Part shown: positions 8,441 through 16,550 of the stretch, in pieces
Layout of the letters: each line of letters starts with the position of its first letter
Numbering within the stretch: the first letter of the stretch is position 1
Assembly: GCA_017459985.1 (NCBI GenBank)
Contig: JAFUBX010000026.1
Span: 1 to 64,000 of the forward strand
Origin: Parasporobacterium sp.
GTDB taxonomy: Bacteria; Bacillota; Clostridia; Lachnospirales; Lachnospiraceae
Direction of reading: 5' to 3'
Length of the DNA: 64,000 nt
Notes under the pieces: generated by a model
What the model saw: the letters and a program-made list of their open reading frames with translations, nothing else
Database searches by the model: none
Told to the model about the DNA's origin: nothing
Program-made: the position numbers and the translations under genes

Positions 8441-10382
8441 TGCGTTTCACCTCCTTTTTCGGGATCAGGATTTCGATCTTGGTTCCATCCTGCCCTTCTT
8501 TACTTTTAATGGTTAATGTTGCATTAACTAATGTCTTGAGCCTGGTCGTAATATTGCCCAGAGAATGATCTGTCCGGACATGGTCTGCATCAAATCCGGG
8601 ACCGGAGTTTTCCACCAGAATATGCACCCCCAGTCCGTCCTCATACACCTTCAGAAACACATATCCGCCTTCCAGGCTGCCGCGGACACCATATTTTACA
8701 GCGTTTTCGATCAACGGCTGGATAGTCAGAGGCGGAATCATAAAATCCCGGGTCTGAATATCTGCAGAATAGTTGAGCTTATCCTGAAATCGGACTTCCT
8801 GAATATACATAAAATTATCGATGTGCTTTTCTTCGCTTTCAAAGGGAAGCAGTTCCGAGTAATTCATAAAGTCCACATTATGCCGCAGATACTCGGAAAA
8901 GCGGACAATCACCCGGGATGCCTCCTGGGGATCAAACCTGCAAAGTTCCTGTATGGTCAGCAGCGTATTATACAGAAAATGGGGCTGAATCTGGCTGGAC
9001 AGAAGGGCTGTCTGTGTGCGGCCCACATATTTTTCCAGCTCCAGCAGCTTCTGGGTCTTTCGCAGCGCTTCATGCTGATAACGATAATACTCCATAAAAC
9101 AGACTACAATAACACAGATGATGGCACTCGGCATCACCAGCAGCCGGAACTTATTTCCCGGATTCCACATATACAAAAATGCAATAGCCGCCTCCATAAA
9201 AATCACCAGTTGAATCAGGCACTGCAGCAGACACAGCACCTCAGAATGCAGCATTCCCCGGATCACCATAATGATCCAGAGCACCCATGCAGCGGCCGGA
9301 AGCAGGAAGACCAGATACCATCCGTTATACCAGTGAAGAAGGAAAACGCCCACGATATAAAGCAGCAAGGCTCCTGCATTGATGGTTTCACAGATCTGAA
9401 ACACCTTTTTGGGAAGCATTTCCGGGAAATCATGATAAAAGGTCCAGAACCCGAATCCAATGACTCCAATCTGCAGGATCACGTTAAAAACGCTCAGGGC
9501 AGAATTACTGAGGGCATGGTTAATCCCATCCAGATAGCCGGTACCCCAGATCACATTCAGAATGAACAATAAGCTCATTACAAATCCCAGCGCAACAATC
9601 GGCCGCAGTCCTTTCGCTTCCGGTGTAAAGCTGAATACCAGAAACATCACAAACAGGATGATAAAAATGGTAATGATGATAAACAGAATATTCCGGGTGG
9701 TATCCATGTTGGAAATATGGACGCCGATCATGGAAATCTCCGGACAGATGGTAAGCCCTGTGGTGCTGTTCAGAAGTTCAATGACAATTTCCACATCGCC
9801 GCTGACGTTATTCAGCGGATACAGCTGGTATCCATAGGGAGAGGGCATCCGCTCAGCAATTCTTTCCCCATTAATATAAATGCGGTAATCCTGCAAAAAT
9901 CCCTGCATGGATAATACCAGATTGCCGAACTGTACCCGGGCTGTTTTTTCCAGAATCAGGCGGTAGGAAGCATTGCCCGAGGCCGGAGCATCTGTCCTCT
10001 GCAGCCCGATCCATTTATGGGGCACTTGCACATATTTTACCTCACGCTCTGTTTCTGTCAGAGATTGGATTTGCGGAATACCGGAAGTCTCCGGCGATTT
10101 TGTGCTTTCATTTGAGTAAAGCAGCACATCCGGATAGAACTCCCATTCGCCCGCCAGATCTTCCCGAATCATCATCCCTTCATCAGAATGATACAGGGCA
10201 TGTCCTTCCAACGCTACCTGCTCATAAGTTTGTGATCCTTGCAGCAGGAGAAAGAGCAAAAACGCAGCCGCCAGCACCGTTATTGTTACAAATATTCCAA
10301 GTTGAATGTGTTTTTTCTTCGTTTCCATAGCATCATTGTAGCATATGGCAAATGAATTGTATTGTTTCTTTTTCATATTCAT
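8418..10382 (-). CDS. 7TM-type sensor histidine kinase (LytS/YesM class)
   Basis: This 654-residue membrane kinase is the partner of the overlapping response regulator. One TM helix (~residues 26-46) leads to an extracellular jelly-roll-like region (LVLSMQGFLQDYRIYING), then about seven hydrophobic helices (~residues 225-420) as in 7TMR-DISM receptors. The cytoplasmic end has the His_kinase motif IQPHFLYNTLLTIQ and an ATPase domain with PLIENAVKYG and GPGFD. The jelly roll suggests a sugar-like ligand, but that is inference. Start is uncertain: ATG 10382 has AGGGG close by, while ATG 10328 (METKKKHIQ) would give a cleaner N-terminus; the inferred transcription start near 10387 makes the first ATG almost leaderless. 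Confidence 0.88.
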   Translation of the reverse strand: MNMKKKQYNSFAICYNDAMETKKKHIQLGIFVTITVLAAAFLLFLLLQGSQTYEQVALEGHALYHSDEGMMIREDLAGEWEFYPDVLLYSNESTKSPETSGIPQIQSLTETEREVKYVQVPHKWIGLQRTDAPASGNASYRLILEKTARVQFGNLVLSMQGFLQDYRIYINGERIAERMPSPYGYQLYPLNNVSGDVEIVIELLNSTTGLTICPEISMIGVHISNMDTTRNILFIIITIFIILFVMFLVFSFTPEAKGLRPIVALGFVMSLLFILNVIWGTGYLDGINHALSNSALSVFNVILQIGVIGFGFWTFYHDFPEMLPKKVFQICETINAGALLLYIVGVFLLHWYNGWYLVFLLPAAAWVLWIIMVIRGMLHSEVLCLLQCLIQLVIFMEAAIAFLYMWNPGNKFRLLVMPSAIICVIVVCFMEYYRYQHEALRKTQKLLELEKYVGRTQTALLSSQIQPHFLYNTLLTIQELCRFDPQEASRVIVRFSEYLRHNVDFMNYSELLPFESEEKHIDNFMYIQEVRFQDKLNYSADIQTRDFMIPPLTIQPLIENAVKYGVRGSLEGGYVFLKVYEDGLGVHILVENSGPGFDADHVRTDHSLGNITTRLKTLVNATLTIKSKEGQDGTKIEILIPKKEVKRSAPGNCG

Positions 10383-10392
10383 AGATACCCCT

Positions 10393-10426
10393 ATCTTAAC
10401 AGGGGAAGCGCAACAATACCGTTACA
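10393..10426 (-). promoter_or_regulatory. SARP-type activator site plus -10 for the kinase operon (site D)
   Basis: On the minus strand TGTAACGGTATTGTTGC (10410-10426) is followed by 11 bp and TAAGAT (10393-10398). It is back to back with site B; their 13-bp inner arms form an inverted repeat with one mismatch. This implies autoregulation of the two-component system. Confidence 0.6.
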
Positions 10427-10431
10427 TTTTT

Positions 10432-10465
10432 TGTCACGGTGTTGTTGCACTGTGGATTCTATAAT
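10432..10465 (+). promoter_or_regulatory. SARP-type activator site plus -10 for esterase 2 (site B)
   Basis: TGTCACGGTGTTGTTGC (10432-10448) is followed by 11 bp and a consensus TATAAT (10460-10465). Heptamers TGTCACG and TGTTGCA lie at an 11-bp period. No good -35 exists at 17 bp. Confidence 0.7.
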
Positions 10466-10557
10466 GGCAGCAACGAAGGATCCGGTCCTTCCCCTGTAAT
10501 GTTTTCGGACTGTATATCCTTGTAAACTAATTGTTCCATAAAAAAAGGAGGACACAA

Positions 10558-12129
10558 ATGAAGAAACTGCTTGCAATTTTATTGTCCGCAATTATGGTAT
10601 TTGCCATGGCAGGTGCCGTTATGGCGGAGGAAGTTCCCGCTGAATACACCCAGGTGAAGTTGTTTGACGGAACTTATGGATTTGGTGAAGCGGAAATCAC
10701 CGCTTATACCAATGAAGATCAAAGCGCATTCTACATTACATTTGAATGCTTCGATGAAGACCAGATCCTGGAAGGCACAATTGATGACGGCATTGTGAAT
10801 GTGGATTATGATCTGTCTGGTTTTGTATCTGGCGACGCCCAGATCATCTGGGACGATGCTGTGGCCAGCGACGCCGCATGGGAAGCTGTCGGCGGCGGTG
10901 ATGCCATCGCAGCAGAGGATGCCGGTGAATCTGAAGAAGGAGCCTCTGAGGATGCAGAATCAGAAGACGGTGAATCCCCGGAAGGCGAATCTGAAGAAGG
11001 CGAATCCGGCGGAATGCCCGCAACTCCCACTGCGGAAGCCGATACCTATGAAGGATTTGTAAGGGATTATTATGGCAAGGAAATGTGGTTTGATTCCACC
11101 GTTTACGGCGGCTTCTACAGCGCTTATCAGATTGTTGCAGGAAATGGTGATGAAACCTTTGATATTGATGCCTTTATCAACAGCCAGATGGGTGAAAAGG
11201 TTCTGGACCGCATCAAATACGAACTGGTTCTGCTGGGCGATGACCAGGTGGCAAATGATTATATGATCCAGTACTGGGCAGGCCGCGGCATCATTGAAAC
11301 CCCGAACTATATGGATGATGAAACGAAAGCTTATGTGACCTATGTTCCGGATTATATGGTAGCAGAAGACAATGATCAGCTCTACCCTGTGGTATTCGAT
11401 TACCACGGCGGTGGCGGCACCATGTTTGAAGCAACTGATCATGGCTGGGTAGAGATCTGCTATGACAATGAATTTATGGTAGTGACTCCGAGCCGTGTAG
11501 AAGCAGACACTCTGGCTGATGATATGGCAGCACAGCTGGCAGAAATGGAAGCTGCGGGCCTGCCCATCGATTACACCAGAATCTATGCCGTTGGTCAGTC
11601 CATGGGCGGTATGTCCTCCTTCCTGCTGGGTGCAAAGAACAATTCTGTCGTTGCAGCTATCGCAGCAAACTCCAGTGCAGCTGGTCTGCGTGTTGCAGGC
11701 ATCGAAGCAGAAGAAGGCAGCGCTCCGACCATGGATGCTTCCTGGTCTATCACGGAAGATGATCTGGCAGCTACCAATTATATTCCGTTCCTGCTGCAGG
11801 TCGGCACCTGTGACTATGCACAGCTTCCGCTGGCTGATGACCTGATTTCTGGCCTTTCCCTGTGGCTGGCAGCCAACGATCTGGCAACCGTTCCGGAAAA
11901 GACCGATGACAACGCCATTGGCGTCACCGCCGACAACGTATATACCAGGCGTATGGATGGTGCAATGCACACCTTCGCTGAATATATCAACGAAGATGGT
12001 GTTGTGATGGCCGAGCTGGTCAGCGTAGAAGGAATGCCTCACTGGACGGCACCTTCCTTCGCAGTCAATGGATGGGAGTTCATTTCCAAATTCTCCAGAG
12101 TGGATGGAGAACTGGTAATTGCAGAATAA
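10558..12129 (+). CDS. Secreted esterase with shared N-terminal cassette (paralogue 2)
   Basis: A 523-residue paralogue of the esterase at 5965, transcribed divergently from the kinase. The signal peptide and cassette (residues 1-~117) differ from paralogue 1 at only about four of 90 mature cassette positions. A longer acidic linker follows, with GES/EGES repeats. The catalytic region has HGGGG, the elbow VGQSMGGMSS and a late histidine in MPHWTAP; the end is SRVDGELVIAE. The catalytic parts are clearly more divergent than the cassettes, which suggests either constraint on or gene conversion of the cassette. ATG 10558 is preceded by AAAGGAGG. Substrate unknown; acyl or feruloyl esters of plant polymers are the likely class. 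Confidence 0.8.
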   Translation: MKKLLAILLSAIMVFAMAGAVMAEEVPAEYTQVKLFDGTYGFGEAEITAYTNEDQSAFYITFECFDEDQILEGTIDDGIVNVDYDLSGFVSGDAQIIWDDAVASDAAWEAVGGGDAIAAEDAGESEEGASEDAESEDGESPEGESEEGESGGMPATPTAEADTYEGFVRDYYGKEMWFDSTVYGGFYSAYQIVAGNGDETFDIDAFINSQMGEKVLDRIKYELVLLGDDQVANDYMIQYWAGRGIIETPNYMDDETKAYVTYVPDYMVAEDNDQLYPVVFDYHGGGGTMFEATDHGWVEICYDNEFMVVTPSRVEADTLADDMAAQLAEMEAAGLPIDYTRIYAVGQSMGGMSSFLLGAKNNSVVAAIAANSSAAGLRVAGIEAEEGSAPTMDASWSITEDDLAATNYIPFLLQVGTCDYAQLPLADDLISGLSLWLAANDLATVPEKTDDNAIGVTADNVYTRRMDGAMHTFAEYINEDGVVMAELVSVEGMPHWTAPSFAVNGWEFISKFSRVDGELVIAE

Positions 12130-12150
12130 GACAATTTCTCCTCTAAGTAA

Positions 12151-12192
12151 AAGAAGCCGCCGCAGAAATCTCCTGCGGCGGCTTCTTTTTTC
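12151..12192. terminator. Bidirectional intrinsic terminator
   Basis: AAGAAGCCGCCGCAG and CTGCGGCGGCTTCTT form a 15-bp perfect stem followed by a T run on the plus strand. It serves esterase 2 and the convergent GH43 gene. Confidence 0.9.
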
Positions 12193-12222
12193 ACTGCGAG
12201 TCCCGTTTCTACGGGCTGTATC

Positions 12223-14208
12223 TTATTCTTCTGCTGCAAAGGTGAACTGGTCGAAGTCGCAGATATAACCATCCCCATCAGAACCAAAGACCAGATAAAC
12301 GGCGTGGATTCCTTCCACCGGAGCATCCAGCGCGTCGGAGATCCAGTGCCATTCGGATCCGTCAGAAGCGGTCTCGGCATCACCTGCCTGGTATGCATTC
12401 TCAGTAATCTCCAGAGTTCCGGCCAGCGTGCCGCCTTGTTCTTCATTCGGGGCATCCAGATAAATCTGCACACTTCCTTCTGCCATGGAATCATCCCGGC
12501 GAACCAGCATCTTGAAGGTACGGTCAGCCGCATCTCCAAATCCAATGTATTTATAGCCGGCGACGCTGCTGTCTTTCAGATCTGTGACATATGCTGCATG
12601 GGTGGTTTCCGGATCATGGGTGGTTTCGATATAAGGCTGATCAAATCCTTCCACCGTCTCCTGTCCCTCGCCGCCTTTGGCTGCCGGGATGCCAACTCCT
12701 GCCACCAGATAGCAAGTGGTATTGGCATTCCAGATCTGTGATGCGTCCAAATATTCAGACACACCAGAGGAGGTAAATTCCACAGCTTCGATCAGCGGCG
12801 TTCCGTCTTCCTTCATGGTCAGGTTCATCCGGTCAGCCACGCCCCTCCGAAAAGCACCGCCATTGGAAGCGGGGCTGTGTCCGAAGGCATACCACTCTCC
12901 ATTAATCCGGCAAATACCGCCATGGTTGTTGCCATTCATCATGACAGGAATGTCTGCAAATGCCATTCCGCCGGTTAAGGGGTCGCGATAATACCGGCCG
13001 CTGGTATCATAAATCACATTTCCATGATTGCCGCTCAGAGTCTCTTCGCCATCATAAGGCACGATGTCATCGACCCCATTATCGCCGTAGTGCCAGACAT
13101 CGCTCATGACATCATCTGCATAGACATAGGAAATCGTAGAATTATAGTTTTCCTCTTCGCCGGGTTCCTGGCTGACATAGAGGATCACATAGGCGCCCAG
13201 TTCCTCCACCCAGCCAGTGAAGGAGGGGCCTTCATAGATAGCCAGATAGCATTTTTCATCAGAAGCCGGGAAAACGGTTTCATCCACTTCAAAACCATTA
13301 TTGGCATTTCCTTTTAACCGGCTGACGGATAGAAGATGTTTGATCTTATAATTATCTTCCTCAAATGCTGCCAGAATGTCTTCTCTTCCTGCATCCTCTG
13401 CTCCGGATTTCATAGCGGATCCCAGAATATAAAGATTGCCGTCTTCAATATAGATGGCTGGGTCATAGGCCAGACGCATCCGCATCTCAATCAGATTTTC
13501 CTCCGGATTCCAGGGACCAGCCGGGTTATCTGCTGCCCGCAGCACGGATTTGTTATCCGGGGCTGCCTGATTGGCAATCATATAATAAGTGTCTGTCTGC
13601 ACATCATAATCGCAGTCCGGCGCATAGAGCTTCACCGGGTTGTCGATGTCATGGAACTCCAGAATCACGCCTTCATATCTCCATTGAGACATGTCATACA
13701 CAGGAGCCGACCATAATAGCTGATCATAGCCGCACATGGTGATACCATCCTCATCATGGGAGCCATAAACATAAACACGCCATTCCTCATCATCCCGGGA
13801 CCAAAACACATGAGGTTCACCATCCGGAATGAAGCACCAATTCTCATAAATCGGATTGCTGGCTCCCTGATGGGTCACCGGCTCTCCGGTTTTCGGATTT
13901 GCTTCATAGATCATCGGTGCGGTTTCATAGGCATATTCCGCTTTGCATTCACTGCAGACATAATGCCGATATCCACCCTCTGTATCCGTGGCTTCGTAGC
14001 TGTCCTCCTGCAGAACATAGCTGTAGGTATGCTCGCATGCGCGATAGCCGGATCCGGAATCAACTGCTGCTGTCAACTCTGCTGTATTTGTTTCGTTTGC
14101 TGCTTCTGCTGCCGGAACATCCATTGCAAAAGTAACTGTCGGAACAAATAAAACTAATGTCATGGCCAGCGATATCGCTGCTGCCAGAAATTGCTGTCTC
14201 CTTCTCAT
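12223..14208 (-). CDS. Secreted GH43-like glycosidase with C-terminal CBM6-like domain
   Basis: This 661-residue secreted protein has a signal peptide (MRRRQQFLAAAISLAM, to ~30), a short cysteine-containing segment (HYVCSECKAEYAYE, ~80-95), a five-bladed GH43-type catalytic region (~120-510) and a C-terminal beta-sandwich (~515-661) resembling CBM6. Catalytic-region cues are the blade starts PHVFWSRDDEEWRVYVYGSH, LAYDPAIYIEDGNLYILGS and GGICRINGEWYAFGH. GH43 enzymes cleave arabinosides, xylosides or galactosides. The ATG follows AGGAGGAAAAG. It is monocistronic between two strong terminators. I saw no SARP-type motif upstream, so it may be outside the neighbouring regulon. Family fairly sure, subfamily and substrate not. 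Confidence 0.75.
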   Translation of the reverse strand: MRRRQQFLAAAISLAMTLVLFVPTVTFAMDVPAAEAANETNTAELTAAVDSGSGYRACEHTYSYVLQEDSYEATDTEGGYRHYVCSECKAEYAYETAPMIYEANPKTGEPVTHQGASNPIYENWCFIPDGEPHVFWSRDDEEWRVYVYGSHDEDGITMCGYDQLLWSAPVYDMSQWRYEGVILEFHDIDNPVKLYAPDCDYDVQTDTYYMIANQAAPDNKSVLRAADNPAGPWNPEENLIEMRMRLAYDPAIYIEDGNLYILGSAMKSGAEDAGREDILAAFEEDNYKIKHLLSVSRLKGNANNGFEVDETVFPASDEKCYLAIYEGPSFTGWVEELGAYVILYVSQEPGEEENYNSTISYVYADDVMSDVWHYGDNGVDDIVPYDGEETLSGNHGNVIYDTSGRYYRDPLTGGMAFADIPVMMNGNNHGGICRINGEWYAFGHSPASNGGAFRRGVADRMNLTMKEDGTPLIEAVEFTSSGVSEYLDASQIWNANTTCYLVAGVGIPAAKGGEGQETVEGFDQPYIETTHDPETTHAAYVTDLKDSSVAGYKYIGFGDAADRTFKMLVRRDDSMAEGSVQIYLDAPNEEQGGTLAGTLEITENAYQAGDAETASDGSEWHWISDALDAPVEGIHAVYLVFGSDGDGYICDFDQFTFAAEE

Positions 14209-14290
14209 CTTTTCCTCCTATTCATATCTCGCTGCAGTTTTTCGGCAGCCGATGTCAAAAACGTCGGGCATTGCGGTTCGCAAAATACAA

Positions 14291-14326
14291 AGGGCTGCCG
14301 CATCGTGTTATGACACGACAGCCCCT
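14291..14326 (-). terminator. Terminator after the glycosyltransferase gene
   Basis: On the minus strand GGGCTG...GTGT-CATA-ACAC...CAGCCC forms an interrupted stem followed by TTTGTATTTT. Confidence 0.65.
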
Positions 14327-14341
14327 GATCTTACGGGTCTG

Positions 14342-15529
14342 TTATTTCTGTGACTCCAGCCAGTTCAGCGCGGCTTTGGCGGCATTAACGGGGCCGCCGT
14401 TTTCGTGCATGTCTTTCTGGATCTTCGCAAGGTTATCGCGATACTTCGGATTCTCCAGAATATCCAGGATAGCTGCTTTCAGGTTCTCAGAGGTGATCTC
14501 TTCTCTGCCGAAGATCCCCCTGCCGGTCTCCAGTTCCACGACCTTTTTGGCGGTATCGAACTGATCTCCCATCTGCGGAATGCAGACAGTCGGAACTCCG
14601 AACCAGCTGGCTTCCATGATACTTCCGATGCCCGCGTGGGAGACAAATCCGTCCACACACTGCAGCACCTTCAGCTGCGGAAGAAACTCATACAGCTTTA
14701 CATTGGCGGGAATCTCTCCCAGATCCTCCGGTTTCAGCATGCTGCCGATGGAGCAGATCAGGTTGATTTCCAGATCCTTGACAGCGTCAAACAAGATCGG
14801 CCAGAACCAGGGCTGATTGTTGAATACGGTTCCCAGGGAAGCATAGACGGTCTTTTTGCCGTTATCCGGACCTTCCCAGTCTGCTTCTCCGGCCCGGACG
14901 GCGATCTGCGGCCCTGCGAAGAAGAAATCATCACCGAAGGTCTCGGCACAGGGCTGGAACCGCTTGTCCACGGTCACAATATTAAACTCCGGATTGGCAG
15001 CGAACATCTCGTAAGGAGTCAGCAGCCTGCCGCCGTACTGCTTCTGCAGATCTTCTGCCAGTTTCAGTGCTTCTTTCCGTGGTTCTGTCTCGTCGATCCC
15101 CTCCGGCCACTGCAGCGTCTCATTGAAGACATCGTTTGCGGCGAAGCTGGTAAAGAACTGGATTCTGGGAACATTCAGATAGGACGCGGCCAGTCTTCCG
15201 GACATTGCCATCTTATCGTTGACGATCAGATCCGGCTTGTCATTTTCCAGGACCTTAATAATGTCCTTGACCCCGCAGGCCCCTTCATTCAGGAACCGGA
15301 GCGGAAGCTCTGCCAGCAGATTATCCAGGGCATTCTTATCGCCCTTGCCTCCCTTGTTCAGCGGGGATTCCACCGGATAAAACTCCACGCCGAAGGCCTC
15401 CACCTGGGAACGCAGAAATTCTGCGGTAAAGAAGGACACCCGGTGTCCCATTTTTTTCAGTTCGCCGCAAAACGGCAGGGCTGCCAGGACATGACCCACA
15501 GCTCCCATGGAAATATACGCAATATGCAT
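14342..15529 (-). CDS. MGT-family (UDP-glycosyltransferase-like) glycosyltransferase
   Basis: A 395-residue GT1-fold enzyme of the macrolide-glycosyltransferase group, which transfers sugar from a nucleotide sugar to small hydrophobic acceptors, including antibiotics and flavonoids. The start HIAYISMGAVGHVLAALP is the N-terminal Rossmann signature; the C-terminal nucleotide-binding part has VYASLGTVFN and the donor motif VDGFVSHAGIGSIMEASWFG with the conserved histidine, followed by VPQMGDQF-like residues. The ATG at 15529 follows AGGAGG; the upstream extension of the frame has no support. It lies 94 bp downstream of the MBL gene and behind the GH78 rhamnosidase, a context fitting modification of an aglycone freed by rhamnosidases. 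That link is inference. Confidence 0.82.
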   Translation of the reverse strand: MHIAYISMGAVGHVLAALPFCGELKKMGHRVSFFTAEFLRSQVEAFGVEFYPVESPLNKGGKGDKNALDNLLAELPLRFLNEGACGVKDIIKVLENDKPDLIVNDKMAMSGRLAASYLNVPRIQFFTSFAANDVFNETLQWPEGIDETEPRKEALKLAEDLQKQYGGRLLTPYEMFAANPEFNIVTVDKRFQPCAETFGDDFFFAGPQIAVRAGEADWEGPDNGKKTVYASLGTVFNNQPWFWPILFDAVKDLEINLICSIGSMLKPEDLGEIPANVKLYEFLPQLKVLQCVDGFVSHAGIGSIMEASWFGVPTVCIPQMGDQFDTAKKVVELETGRGIFGREEITSENLKAAILDILENPKYRDNLAKIQKDMHENGGPVNAAKAALNWLESQK

Positions 15530-15623
15530 CTGATTACCTCCTGTAATATCAACTCTTTTCATATTTATATTCTTCACACAGTCATCCGGATCCCTGTAAT
15601 CTCCGGACAGACGGTGATTCTGA

Positions 15624-16487
15624 TCAGTTTCTGCCGGTTCCTTTTCCATAGATCTTTTCCAGTAAATGCTTCCTCACAAATGCACTGGCTTTCCGATACC
15701 GGATCCGACAAAGCTCCGAGGCCCGCGGATCATGGTCAATATAGGGATGATCCAGCCTCTCACAGATCGTTGTTTCTCCGGAATACACCCCGTCGATCAT
15801 TCCGAGGAAGTCGTCAATGTAGCTCTTATCAAAAAGGAACCCGTTGTGATTGCCCACCAGCCAGTCGTATTCCGGATTCAGGGATTTCGCCAGCTCCAGA
15901 TTGGACCGGTAATTGCGAAGGATCTGATCCAGATCCTCGATCTTCTCCAGTTCCGGATCTTTGGAATTTTCATACAGAAGCACCTGCCAGCTGTCCATCT
16001 CATCCCCCATAAAGAAGATCCGCTCCCGGGTATCCAGGAAATACAGATGGCTGCGGCAATGGGCGTTGCGGGCCTTGTACACTTTGATGATCCGTTCTCC
16101 CAGATCGATCTCGTCCCCATCCTTTAGCAGAATCTTGCGGTAGTCGGGATAGGGCAGGGCGTTCAGATCCCCCATTGTCGTCAGGACAGACGGGGCGTCA
16201 TAAGCATAGTCTTCACTGACCATGACCTCTTCCCATTCCCCGTTTCCTCCGGAATGATCCGGATGAAAATGGGTATTGACCACCAGGATTGGTTTCTGCG
16301 TGAGCTTCTCCACAAATGCACGAAGATTGCCGATGGCATAGCCGGTGTCGATCAGCAGGGCCTTCTCCGCCCCTTCCAGCAAGAACAGATTCTGAGTTCC
16401 TTCCATAAAACTGATGACCCAGGTTCCGGGCTTGGCCATCCAGGCAAAATACTTTCCGAAAATCATTTCCAATTGCTTCTGATCCAT
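15624..16487 (-). CDS. MBL-fold metallo-hydrolase
   Basis: This 287-residue cytoplasmic protein has the metallo-beta-lactamase fold. Metal ligands are visible in THFHPDHSGG (~residue 75), NAHCRSHLYF (third histidine, ~145) and FMGDEMDS (bridging aspartate, ~165); a later histidine is in LVGNHNG. The family covers lactonases, glyoxalase II, thioesterases and others, so the reaction cannot be told. The ATG at 16487 is preceded by AGGTCAGGAAG; the frame could start 8 codons earlier. It precedes the glycosyltransferase on the same strand, probably as an operon, and follows the GH78 gene after 63 bp containing a GTAAAC-TG-GTTTAC dyad at 16529-16542. Confidence 0.85.
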   Translation of the reverse strand: MDQKQLEMIFGKYFAWMAKPGTWVISFMEGTQNLFLLEGAEKALLIDTGYAIGNLRAFVEKLTQKPILVVNTHFHPDHSGGNGEWEEVMVSEDYAYDAPSVLTTMGDLNALPYPDYRKILLKDGDEIDLGERIIKVYKARNAHCRSHLYFLDTRERIFFMGDEMDSWQVLLYENSKDPELEKIEDLDQILRNYRSNLELAKSLNPEYDWLVGNHNGFLFDKSYIDDFLGMIDGVYSGETTICERLDHPYIDHDPRASELCRIRYRKASAFVRKHLLEKIYGKGTGRN

Positions 16488-16550
16488 ACTTCCTGACCTT
16501 TCTGCAGTCATTGACCAAATTGCTTTCTGTAAACTGGTTTACGGGGGATC

